A stretch of DNA of 64,000 bases from Ignavibacteria bacterium (GTDB taxonomy: Bacteria; Bacteroidota; Ignavibacteria; Kapaibacteriales; Kapaibacteriaceae): contig JACPPD010000010.1 in assembly GCA_016191145.1 (NCBI GenBank), positions 124,001-188,000 of the forward strand. Reading direction: 5' to 3'. Positions 35,484 to 43,108 of the stretch are shown in pieces. The position numbers and the translations under genes are program-made. The notes under the pieces are model-generated. The model was not told the origin of the DNA and ran no database searches. It was given only the letters and a program-made list of their open reading frames with translations. How positions within the stretch are numbered: the stretch's first letter is position 1; every line of letters starts with the position of its first letter.

Positions 35484-36140
35484 TTGTTTTTTGTGTGCGT
35501 AATGTCGGTCAGTTTTTTGGTCGAAGCACACGACGTACCGGAAGGCGTCAAGGCAATCGCATCAATCTCTGATTCTGTCGCACCAGAGTCCGAATTTTCC
35601 GTGTTTGAACTAAGGGATGTATCAAACGGACTTGCATCATGGTACGGCAAGGGCTTTCAGGGCAGGCGCACGGCGAGCGGTCGCCGGTACAATATGCACG
35701 AGCTGACGGCTGCGCATCGGACTCTTCCGTTTGGGACGCTGCTTCGAGTTGTTAACTCCCGCACCGGCGATGCAATCATTGTAGAGATCACCGACCGGGG
35801 ACCGTTCATCAAGCGGCGCGTTGTCGACCTGTCTTACGCTTCAGCCAAGCGGATCGGAGTAAGCGTAACTCCCGTTGAACTCGATGCCATTACACCAGAT
35901 GATATTCAAGAATTTTACAATAATAACGACACAACACTGCTTGTTATAGCGCAAACCATGCAGGTTCAGGTTTGGCCAGTTAATAGTGTTCTAATGGTAT
36001 CTGATTTTGTATCGTATTCCGAAGCCGCATCCGATCTTGCAGCCGGAGAAGTCGTAGTTGCGCAGCGTGGCACCGACAGCAAAGCCGTATATGCCCGTGG
36101 AAGAATTATAAATGCTGAACTGGCAGCCGTTGAAATATAA
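35484..36140 (+). CDS. RlpA-like septal/endolytic transglycosylase domain protein
   Basis: Double-psi beta-barrel protein related to RlpA, which cleaves denuded peptidoglycan glycans. The domain spans GLASWYGKGFQGRRTASGRR, AAHRTLPFGTLLRVVN, VEITDRGPFIKRR and VVDLSYASAKRIG (about residues 48-125). A weakly conserved tail of about 90 residues follows, with no SPOR domain recognised. Start is uncertain: TTG 35484 leaves a signal peptide without positive charge, ATG 35502 cuts into it, and the frame is open upstream to 35391, where CTG 35445 would give a better signal peptide (RIHTTIRIAVFLLFF...). The stop is 6 bp from the convergent hydrolase gene. Confidence 0.83.
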   Translation: MFFVCVMSVSFLVEAHDVPEGVKAIASISDSVAPESEFSVFELRDVSNGLASWYGKGFQGRRTASGRRYNMHELTAAHRTLPFGTLLRVVNSRTGDAIIVEITDRGPFIKRRVVDLSYASAKRIGVSVTPVELDAITPDDIQEFYNNNDTTLLVIAQTMQVQVWPVNSVLMVSDFVSYSEAASDLAAGEVVVAQRGTDSKAVYARGRIINAELAAVEI

Positions 36141-36146
36141 TTGACA

Positions 36147-37577
36147 TCAGTCGACTCTGTCGGCCCATTCAACAATATCCCACAGCACTTCAATTTTTAT
36201 CGTCTCTGGATTTGTGCTCGCCTCTTCCAGAGTACAATCGTCGCACGATTGGAAATTGTGGTTTACTCCCACAACCAGACGCACATCTGACCGAGGGTCT
36301 AAGCGAGGTATTGCTTGCCAAGCACTCAGATTTTGTTTTGAGGGCACGTGAACGTCGCGTTCCGCCATAAGAGCAAGAAATGGAACTGGTATTTTCGAAA
36401 GGATCGGAGTGGGGTTGAGTACTGCGTATGAATACAGCCACGGATACAGTGTTTCGTTGATATACTCATCTCGGTCGAGTCTCATCAGGCGTGCAGCAAC
36501 AGGAAATTTTGTTACGAGTTCCTCATGTTCCTTCACCACAGAGTCGGCGAGGGCTGCGATACGTTGGGTTGCTTTCGTGAGGTCCTTTATCGAGGCAACA
36601 ACATTCATCCACGACCGGAGTAATTGAACAGCGACTGCGACAACATTTTCGTCGGTTCCGTATAAGCGCTCAGAAGACTCCACCATTTCCGGTAACAACT
36701 CAACACCGGGCACTGCAGGTGTTGCTGCGCAGACAATACCGCGGACAATGCTTGGATTAAGCATGCTAACGAGTGCGCCAACCAAGCCCCCTTCGCCATG
36801 TCCAATGATAAATATTCTAGATGTGTCGATGTTATTATTATTTCTAATCTGTTCAACCAGACGCAGCATATCGGCAGCGTGGGCTTTCCGCAAGGAGTCG
36901 TCGTCATACTCTGCTTCATCCTTGCGGTCTTCGCACCGCAGCGATGCCCAGTGCCGGCGCGCCAGCATTTGCGCCATAACGAGGAACGGTTTATGGCCGG
37001 TCTGATCTGTGGCGTCCTGATCTTGGTAGCCATGATCGCTAATTAAAATGAACAACGGCCAACGGTGAATGGTATCGGGAAGAATCAGCGTCGCAGTCCT
37101 GCCAGACATATGGCCGCTGTCGGTAACATCGATATGCTGTACCACATAGTTAAGTCCTAGGGAAGATTGCTGAAATCGAACAGGGGCGATATTTTTCCGC
37201 AGCCTTACTGGAGAACGCGAAAGTTTCTCAATCCAGGTTCCGTCAATGGTGCCTTCGTGAGCGTCGAACAATCCCTCGACGTACGCATCTGCTGAATCAT
37301 TAACCAGTTGCAGTCTCGAATTATAAATTGATGCGTTGGTAAACCGTAATCCGTATGCCTGCCTGTCCGGAACATCGTAGGTTGCCTGGATTGTTCCATT
37401 GTTAAAAACACGCAGATGCACAATCAGCAGGAATCGCAATCCTCTGTCTGAAATGACGCTGCCACTGTATTCGCCCGAAGCAGTGGTGTCGTAATGCGTC
37501 GGCACAGTCGTAAGAGTTCCCTGAGCAATCCCTGCTGACTGACTGCACAGAAAGACTAAAAGAATAAATAGGAACAT
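36147..37577 (-). CDS. Secreted alpha/beta-hydrolase-fold protein with Gly at nucleophile position
   Basis: 476 residues with a signal peptide ending near GIAQG. Residues 140-476 follow an S9/esterase-type alpha/beta hydrolase: ATLILPDT, the nucleophile elbow IIGHGEGGLVGA (258-268), acid loop LMAERDVHVPSKQN (Asp 408) and histidine loop VVGVNHNFQ (His 440). The usual GHSxGG serine is replaced by Gly 261 (codon GGC, 36795-36797). The N-terminal 130 residues form a beta-rich domain. Likely periplasmic. Either catalytically dead or using another mechanism. Convergent with the RlpA gene. Confidence 0.83.
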   Translation of the reverse strand: MFLFILLVFLCSQSAGIAQGTLTTVPTHYDTTASGEYSGSVISDRGLRFLLIVHLRVFNNGTIQATYDVPDRQAYGLRFTNASIYNSRLQLVNDSADAYVEGLFDAHEGTIDGTWIEKLSRSPVRLRKNIAPVRFQQSSLGLNYVVQHIDVTDSGHMSGRTATLILPDTIHRWPLFILISDHGYQDQDATDQTGHKPFLVMAQMLARRHWASLRCEDRKDEAEYDDDSLRKAHAADMLRLVEQIRNNNNIDTSRIFIIGHGEGGLVGALVSMLNPSIVRGIVCAATPAVPGVELLPEMVESSERLYGTDENVVAVAVQLLRSWMNVVASIKDLTKATQRIAALADSVVKEHEELVTKFPVAARLMRLDRDEYINETLYPWLYSYAVLNPTPILSKIPVPFLALMAERDVHVPSKQNLSAWQAIPRLDPRSDVRLVVGVNHNFQSCDDCTLEEASTNPETIKIEVLWDIVEWADRVD

Positions 37578-37676
37578 AGACCTTGCCGTTAATGTAGCGA
37601 TAGATGCGAAATTGCGTAAGGTTGCATTGGTTTTTCGAACAAAATGTATTTCAACTACATGTATTTGGAGTCGATC

Positions 37677-38402
37677 ATGTTCAAATGGAGAGTCACGTTC
37701 ATTGCCACACTGGTTGCAGTTATGGCAACATCTGCCTCGGCGATTACGCTACAGGAGGTGATTGCAAAGAACCTTGAGGCACGCGGCGGAGTTGATAAAA
37801 TCAAGAGTTTTAAGAGTGCAAAGTCTACAGGAACAATGTCTACACAAGGTGGGGATTTGGCATTCACCAGACTGATGAAGGGAAACACCAAGTTCAGAAT
37901 GGACATGACCATTCAGGGAATGAGCATAACGCAGGCGTACGATGGCACAGTAGCCTGGCGCATCAACCCAATGGCTGGCAATAAACCAGAAAAGGTTTCC
38001 GACGAAGAGTTAAAGGATATTGCAAAAGAGGCAGATTGGGCTGGTGAGTTTGTCGACACTGAAACAAAGGGTTACCAGTTAGAGCTTGTAGGACCCGAAG
38101 ATCTAGATGGTTCATCTGTATATAAAGTTAAAATCACGAGTCGAGATGGCGATGTTGAGTATGCATACATCGACGCAATAACGTGGCTGATGGTTCGCAA
38201 GGATCAATCGATGAACATGGGCGGCACGCCGATGAGCGTGGAGACTTACTACACAGATTACAGGGAATTTGGCGGCATTCAGGTTCCGATGAAAATAGAA
38301 ATCAAGTATCAGGGTCAATCGGCGATGGCAATGACGATTGAGAACATCGATACCAACGCCGACATCCCTGATGAGCTGTTTAAGTTTCCCGAACAAAAGT
38401 AG
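37677..38402 (+). CDS. LolA-like outer-membrane lipoprotein-sorting family protein
   Basis: 241 residues from ATG 37677, preceded by GGAG at 7-nt spacing; an ATG at 37644 in frame would put charged residues ahead of the clear signal peptide MFKWRVTFIATLVAVMATSASA. The rest is beta-rich (MDMTIQGMSITQAYDGTVAW, DLDGSSVYKVKITSRDG, TYYTDYREFGGIQVPMKIEI), matching the LolA/DUF4292-like half-barrel family. Could carry lipoproteins or lipids across the periplasm. Sits 65 bp before the TPR lipoprotein gene. Confidence 0.78.
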   Translation: MFKWRVTFIATLVAVMATSASAITLQEVIAKNLEARGGVDKIKSFKSAKSTGTMSTQGGDLAFTRLMKGNTKFRMDMTIQGMSITQAYDGTVAWRINPMAGNKPEKVSDEELKDIAKEADWAGEFVDTETKGYQLELVGPEDLDGSSVYKVKITSRDGDVEYAYIDAITWLMVRKDQSMNMGGTPMSVETYYTDYREFGGIQVPMKIEIKYQGQSAMAMTIENIDTNADIPDELFKFPEQK

Positions 38403-38467
38403 ATCAGCTTCGACAAGAAACCTCCTGCGTACCTTTGTGTTCTAATGGAACACAGAACGGAGATTTT

Positions 38468-39967
38468 GTGAGACGCACTTTACACCTCCTTGCAGTGCTG
38501 GGACTAGTCGGTGTCCTTACACAGGGATTTCAGTGTGCATCGACGGATGTGTCGGCTGCTAAGACAGCAATGAAGCAGCGCGATTTTGTAAAAGCTAAAC
38601 AGTCTCTGGAAAAGGCTGTTTCCGCAAATCCAGAAGATTGTGAGGCTCTGATCTTACTTGGAGATGCCAATCAGGGTCTCAACGATGCCGCTGCCATGAT
38701 AGAAGCCTATAAGAAAGCTTCGGCTTGTAAGGGGCTGACTCCCGCGCAGAAAGACGAACTCTCGCTGAAGTTGTACAACGCATGGGCTGCAAGCTATAAC
38801 GGAGGCATTACTAAATTTAATGATTATGTTGCCTCTAAGGCAGACAGCGATCTTGCCGAGGCCGCAATGTATCTGACGCAGGCCGAGCAGATCAAGCCCA
38901 TGTATTCAGATCCTATTGCCTTGCTTGGACTGGTACGGGAAAATCAGATCGATACAAATGCCGCCGTTGCAGCCTATAAGCGGTGGTATAGTATTGAACG
39001 TCCGGGATTCGACATAATCATTCTAAAAAATATTACGATCGGCCAGCAAAGGGAAAGTATTGTTAAGTTGCTTGGTACGCCGGTCGAAACAAAGAAGGAC
39101 AGCCTGCAGGGCGATGCCATTATATACAAAGACCGATTCGACGTCGGCAGCCGCCCCCTCTATCTGTTTTCAGCAATGGAAGCGGGCCAGGCAGATGCAG
39201 TGCTTGAGGGATGGACATTTAACCCAAGCGACGACATCAGCACCGCTGAACGGTGGAGGCTGCGTACATCGTCTATCACTCCACTAAAGAGTTTGGCATT
39301 TATAGAATATCAGCGCGGCAATAAGCAGGCAGCTTTCGACTATGCGACAACTGCAATGAAGCTTAAGCCAACGGATACAGAAGTGGTGCCGTTGAGAACT
39401 CAATTGCTGCAGGAGCTGGGAAGAACCGACGAAGCTATACGTGAATTAGAAAGTCGGCTTAAAACGGAACCGTCGAACTACATGCTACGGCTGCAGTATG
39501 CGTCGCTGCTTGCCGGGATTGGACGTGAAGAAGAATCTCTTCGAGAATATAAAAATGTTTTGACGGCAGATTCTTCGAATGAAACAGCTCTGTACAATCT
39601 TGCAGCCCATTATAAAAATGTTGCAGGTAATAAACAGCGCGCAGAGCTGGAAAAGATGGATGCCGATGTGAATTACAAGCCAAACATGTCGTACATGGAT
39701 GACTTGGCAGTTGCCGCAGTGCACTTCGAAAAGCTTAGAGTCTCCCCCAAATACGCGTCTGATATAATCGTCCTCGAGCAGCTTGCAAATATCTACGAGG
39801 TTCGCAAGGAAACTGCAAAGGTCAAAGCTCTCATCATGGAACTTGAAGCGTTGGAAGGGCTCAACCTGAGCAATAAAGAGTACTATCGGATAATGGAAGG
39901 TCTCTACGGAAGAAACAAGATGATGGACAAGATGAAACAAGCCGCCGAGAAGGGGGCAAAACTTTAA
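38468..39967 (+). CDS. TPR-repeat lipoprotein
   Basis: 499 residues from GTG 38468 (CGGAG upstream); the frame continues upstream to 38435 but that part precedes the signal peptide MRRTLHLLAVLGLVGVL. The following GFQCAST suggests a Bacteroidota-type lipoprotein Cys. At least two clusters of tetratricopeptide repeats are visible: residues about 30-90 (AMKQRDFVKAKQSLEKAVSA, ALILLGDANQGLNDAAAMI) and about 280-420 (AFIEYQRGNKQAAFDYATTA, RTDEAIRELESRLKTEPSNY). A scaffold in the envelope is likely. A good Shine-Dalgarno for the next gene follows its stop, so the two probably form an operon. Confidence 0.85.
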   Translation: MRRTLHLLAVLGLVGVLTQGFQCASTDVSAAKTAMKQRDFVKAKQSLEKAVSANPEDCEALILLGDANQGLNDAAAMIEAYKKASACKGLTPAQKDELSLKLYNAWAASYNGGITKFNDYVASKADSDLAEAAMYLTQAEQIKPMYSDPIALLGLVRENQIDTNAAVAAYKRWYSIERPGFDIIILKNITIGQQRESIVKLLGTPVETKKDSLQGDAIIYKDRFDVGSRPLYLFSAMEAGQADAVLEGWTFNPSDDISTAERWRLRTSSITPLKSLAFIEYQRGNKQAAFDYATTAMKLKPTDTEVVPLRTQLLQELGRTDEAIRELESRLKTEPSNYMLRLQYASLLAGIGREEESLREYKNVLTADSSNETALYNLAAHYKNVAGNKQRAELEKMDADVNYKPNMSYMDDLAVAAVHFEKLRVSPKYASDIIVLEQLANIYEVRKETAKVKALIMELEALEGLNLSNKEYYRIMEGLYGRNKMMDKMKQAAEKGAKL

Positions 39968-39980
39968 TTAGGAGTCTATT

Positions 39981-40295
39981 ATGGCCGACAAAAAGGATGC
40001 CCCTCAACAGCAGCAGATGACGATAGAACTGGGTGAGAAAGAGGCTGAGGGTATTTATTCCAATCTCGCAATTATTTCACATTCGCCTGCTGAATTCGTG
40101 ATTGACTTCACTAGAATCCTGCCCGGCGTTCCAAAGGCTAAAGTCCATGCACGCATTGTGATGACTCCGCAGCATGCGAAGTTGCTCCTGCATGCTCTTG
40201 GCGACAACGTTTCTAAGTACGAACAGCAATATGGAGAAGTGAATGTTGATGGCCAGTTGCAGGCATTCCCGCCTGGCGTCACGAATGTCAACTGA
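39981..40295 (+). CDS. DUF3467 domain protein
   Basis: 104 residues. TIELGEKEAEGIYSNLAIIS and HSPAEFVIDFTRILPG, then RIVMTPQHAKLLLHALGDN, match DUF3467, a small conserved family common in Bacteroidota and Chlorobiota. Function unknown; cytoplasmic, probably oligomeric. AGGAG lies 8 nt before the ATG. It precedes rpmH by 52 bp. Confidence 0.87.
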   Translation: MADKKDAPQQQQMTIELGEKEAEGIYSNLAIISHSPAEFVIDFTRILPGVPKAKVHARIVMTPQHAKLLLHALGDNVSKYEQQYGEVNVDGQLQAFPPGVTNVN

Positions 40296-40347
40296 TCTTT
40301 GTAACTTTGCAGTTCTGTCAAGTATTCGATAGCCCAACAGGTAACAG

Positions 40348-40494
40348 ATGAAGCGTACGTATCAACCTAGTAAACGTCGTCGTGTTAACGTGCATGGATT
40401 TCGTGCGCGCATGGCCACAAAGAATGGTCGCAAGGTCCTCAATCGGCGCCGGGCAAAGGGCCGGTACCGTATTGCTGTGGGCACTTCCAGATAA
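40348..40494 (+). CDS. rpmH: 50S ribosomal protein L34
   Basis: 48-residue, highly basic ribosomal protein: [20 protein letters not shown], then [19 protein letters not shown]. This is nearly the family consensus. It is followed after 11 bp by rnpA, the classical order. Confidence 0.97.
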   Translation: MKRTYQPSKRRRVNVHGFRARMATKNGRKVLNRRRAKGRYRIAVGTSR

Positions 40495-40505
40495 AGACAA
40501 CAGGC

Positions 40506-40901
40506 ATGGTCATTCAACCGCTTAAAGGTGTCAATGCCTTTCGCACAGCGGTTAAGAGCGGTCGACAGTTTTCGGCAGGTCCGGCAAGGATTACTGTGGC
40601 CTCCACTTCGTTGAACGGAATTGGCCAGATTATACGCGTTGCCGTCATCGTTGGTAAGCGAAGTTGTCCGAAGGCAGTGGTTAGAGTACGGATCCGCAGG
40701 CTGTTGCGCAGTGCGGTTCGCGATGTTATCACCAAGCATCAGGATCGTTTCAGGAAATCCGCTATCGGCACCGTCGTTGTGGCCTGGCGGTCAGCACCAG
40801 CATCAGCATCTCTGATTCATCTCTGCAATGTGGAACCCTATGTCAAGGATGCAATGTTACAGTCACTAAATTCAATGCACTCAGTGCGAGAAGAAGCGTG
40901 A
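40506..40901 (+). CDS. rnpA: Ribonuclease P protein component
   Basis: 131 residues. [20 protein letters not shown] and [11 protein letters not shown] form the RNA-binding region equivalent to the KAVxRNxxKRxxRE motif, with the usual Asn replaced by Val/Arg, so it is a divergent member; the assignment rests also on its place between rpmH and yidD. Its TGA overlaps the yidD GTG start. Confidence 0.9.
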   Translation: MVIQPLKGVNAFRTAVKSGRQFSAGPARITVASTSLNGIGQIIRVAVIVGKRSCPKAVVRVRIRRLLRSAVRDVITKHQDRFRKSAIGTVVVAWRSAPASASLIHLCNVEPYVKDAMLQSLNSMHSVREEA

Positions 40902-41128
40902 TTAGATCTGCAATCATTCTTGCAATAAAAGGTTATCGGTTTCTGATTTCACCGTTATTCCCGGCAGCTTGCCGTTTTTCACCCACATGCTCGCAGTATA
41001 CCATCGAAGCGGTAGAGCGTTTTGGAGTTCTGCGTGGCTCGTGGTTAGGTATTCGGCGTATAGCGCGTTGCCATCCTTTCAACCGCGGGGGATACGACCC
41101 CGTTCCCGATCACGCTCATAAACATTAA
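40898..41128 (+). CDS. yidD: Membrane protein insertion efficiency factor
   Basis: 76 residues starting at GTG 40898 inside the rnpA stop (GTGA). [20 protein letters not shown] and [13 protein letters not shown], then [13 protein letters not shown], are the YidD signature, with the three conserved Cys. Associates with YidC at the inner membrane. Confidence 0.96.
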   Translation: MIRSAIILAIKGYRFLISPLFPAACRFSPTCSQYTIEAVERFGVLRGSWLGIRRIARCHPFNRGGYDPVPDHAHKH

Positions 41129-41143
41129 CTCATTTTAGAATCG

Positions 41144-43003
41144 ATGAATAAAAGTTCGCTCCTTGGTATCATTTTGATTGCTCTCGTTGTGAGCCTTTGG
41201 ATTTTTTATCAAAGCATGACAACACGGCGCGACGTAACGCCGGAGCAAACGCAACGACGTCGGGAGCAGGTCGATTCCATTCAAAGCACCATAGTACCAC
41301 CATCAGCAGCGCGCCAGTTGCCGCCCGTAGACTTTATTCAGGCGCCGCCAAGAACTCTAACCATTGAAACGGATTTGCTGCGAGTGAGATTGAGTTCCGA
41401 GGGGGCGACCATTCGATCCTGGAAACTCAAGAAATACCGGCCATGGTACAAAGACTCCGTTCCTGGCGCCATCGTGGATCTCATTCACCCGGGCGCACAT
41501 GAGTTTGGTTTTTCCTTTCGCACAATTACCGGCGCGAAGATCGTTGCCACCGATGTTCCGTTTAACTTTTCCGCGACGTCCGATACAATTCGATTAACAG
41601 GTAACGAAACAACTACAATCAATGCAATTGCAAGAGTTGTTGGTGGCGGATCGATTGTAAGGTCGTATACATTTACCGGCAGCACGTACGACGTAAAGAC
41701 TAGTATTACACTCAATCACCTCGAAGATCTTATACCGCAAACCAATCGTTTCATTAATCTTGAATGGAGCAAGGGCATTCGGTACCAGGAGGGAAGCAGT
41801 GTTGACGAAAGTAATAACGCCGTTGCCATGGCATCGTTTAATGGAGACCTCGACGAATTAGATGCTAAAGACTTCCATGCTCCGGAGCTGCGGACAGCAG
41901 CCGGTAAGATTGATTATCTGGCAACGAGAACAAAATATTTTGCAGTGGCTCTTGTTCCGCCTGCAGGGTTCGATGGTACAGCGTTTTATGCAGGGCAGCG
42001 TTTTGGTTCGGAGAATGGAGGACACATCGAACAGTATAGTCTTGCGTATCGCCTACCATACAAAGGTGGTGAACAAAAGCACGATGTAATGCTCTACGCT
42101 GGTCCGATGCAGTACGACACTCTTGCACGTTATGGATTAACCAACATCATGAACCTTGGGTGGAAATGGATTGTCAAACCCATAGGTGAGTATTTCATGA
42201 TTCCCACTATGAAGGCAATTCACTTTCTTGTTCCGAATTGGGGTATCTCGATAATCATCTTTGCGCTGATTCTCAAAGCGCTGCTGTATCCCTTAAGTAT
42301 TACTCAATTGAAATCAGCCAGAAAGATGCAGTTAGTTGCCCCCTTAATGAATGAAATTCGAGAAAAGTATAAGGATGATGTACAGACGCAGCAGCAGGAG
42401 ACAATGAAGCTGTATGGCGAATACGGAATTAATCCTGCAGGGGGCTGTTTACCGCTGTTACTACAGATGCCCATTCTGTATGCGATGTACTCCGTTCTGA
42501 GTCTGAATATCGATATTCGTCAGGCTGCATTCCTGCCTGTGTGGATCACTGATCTTTCGATCCCCGATGTTATCCTATCGATTCCCTTTAAGGTTCCACT
42601 CTTCAACATTGATAAATTTTCAGGGCTGGCGCTACTGATGGGCGCCACGCTATTTATCCAACAGAAGCAAACCGTCACCGATCCGAGGCAGAAGGGGCTG
42701 GTTTATCTCATGCCGATAATGCTGACGCTGATGTTTTCGGCATTACCGGCTGGATTAAACCTGTATTACTTTGTATTCAACATTGTTGGAATAAGTCAGC
42801 AGGTGTGGATGACGAAGTTCAGCAAGACGAAACTGACGCTTGAAGACATCAAGAAGTTGCCCAAGAAGGAATCCTGGTTGCAGCGTAAAATGCGAGAAGC
42901 CCAGGAGATAGCGCAGTCGCAAGGCAGAACCCTGCCGGGGCAGGCACCCCGAAAGGGAGGGCCGAACGGTTCACCAAGCAAAAGGGGAGCAAAACGGCGC
43001 TAG
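41144..43003 (+). CDS. yidC: Membrane protein insertase YidC
   Basis: 619 residues. An N-terminal transmembrane helix (6-25) is followed by a periplasmic beta-domain of about 300 residues, then the conserved insertase core with five helices: WGISIIIFALILKALLYPLS, a cytoplasmic hairpin (IREKYKDDVQTQQQETMKLY), NPAGGCLPLLLQMPILYAMY and the C-terminal helices. The tail is basic (PSKRGAKRR), which helps ribosome contact. Gram-negative type. Fifteen bp after yidD. Confidence 0.95.
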   Translation: MNKSSLLGIILIALVVSLWIFYQSMTTRRDVTPEQTQRRREQVDSIQSTIVPPSAARQLPPVDFIQAPPRTLTIETDLLRVRLSSEGATIRSWKLKKYRPWYKDSVPGAIVDLIHPGAHEFGFSFRTITGAKIVATDVPFNFSATSDTIRLTGNETTTINAIARVVGGGSIVRSYTFTGSTYDVKTSITLNHLEDLIPQTNRFINLEWSKGIRYQEGSSVDESNNAVAMASFNGDLDELDAKDFHAPELRTAAGKIDYLATRTKYFAVALVPPAGFDGTAFYAGQRFGSENGGHIEQYSLAYRLPYKGGEQKHDVMLYAGPMQYDTLARYGLTNIMNLGWKWIVKPIGEYFMIPTMKAIHFLVPNWGISIIIFALILKALLYPLSITQLKSARKMQLVAPLMNEIREKYKDDVQTQQQETMKLYGEYGINPAGGCLPLLLQMPILYAMYSVLSLNIDIRQAAFLPVWITDLSIPDVILSIPFKVPLFNIDKFSGLALLMGATLFIQQKQTVTDPRQKGLVYLMPIMLTLMFSALPAGLNLYYFVFNIVGISQQVWMTKFSKTKLTLEDIKKLPKKESWLQRKMREAQEIAQSQGRTLPGQAPRKGGPNGSPSKRGAKRR

Positions 43004-43108
43004 GTACTGTAACTCCAGGGTTGTTGTTTTGTTGTTTGTTTGGCACGGGGAAGAACAACGTAGCAATGCATTTGCGATCTTAGCATCAACAACCTTTAGG
43101 AGAGATCC

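Noticed and set aside
40296-40347. Gap before rpmH as the replication origin
   Set aside because: Only 52 bp, no DnaA-box-like sequence; the 35272-35356 cluster is the better candidate.
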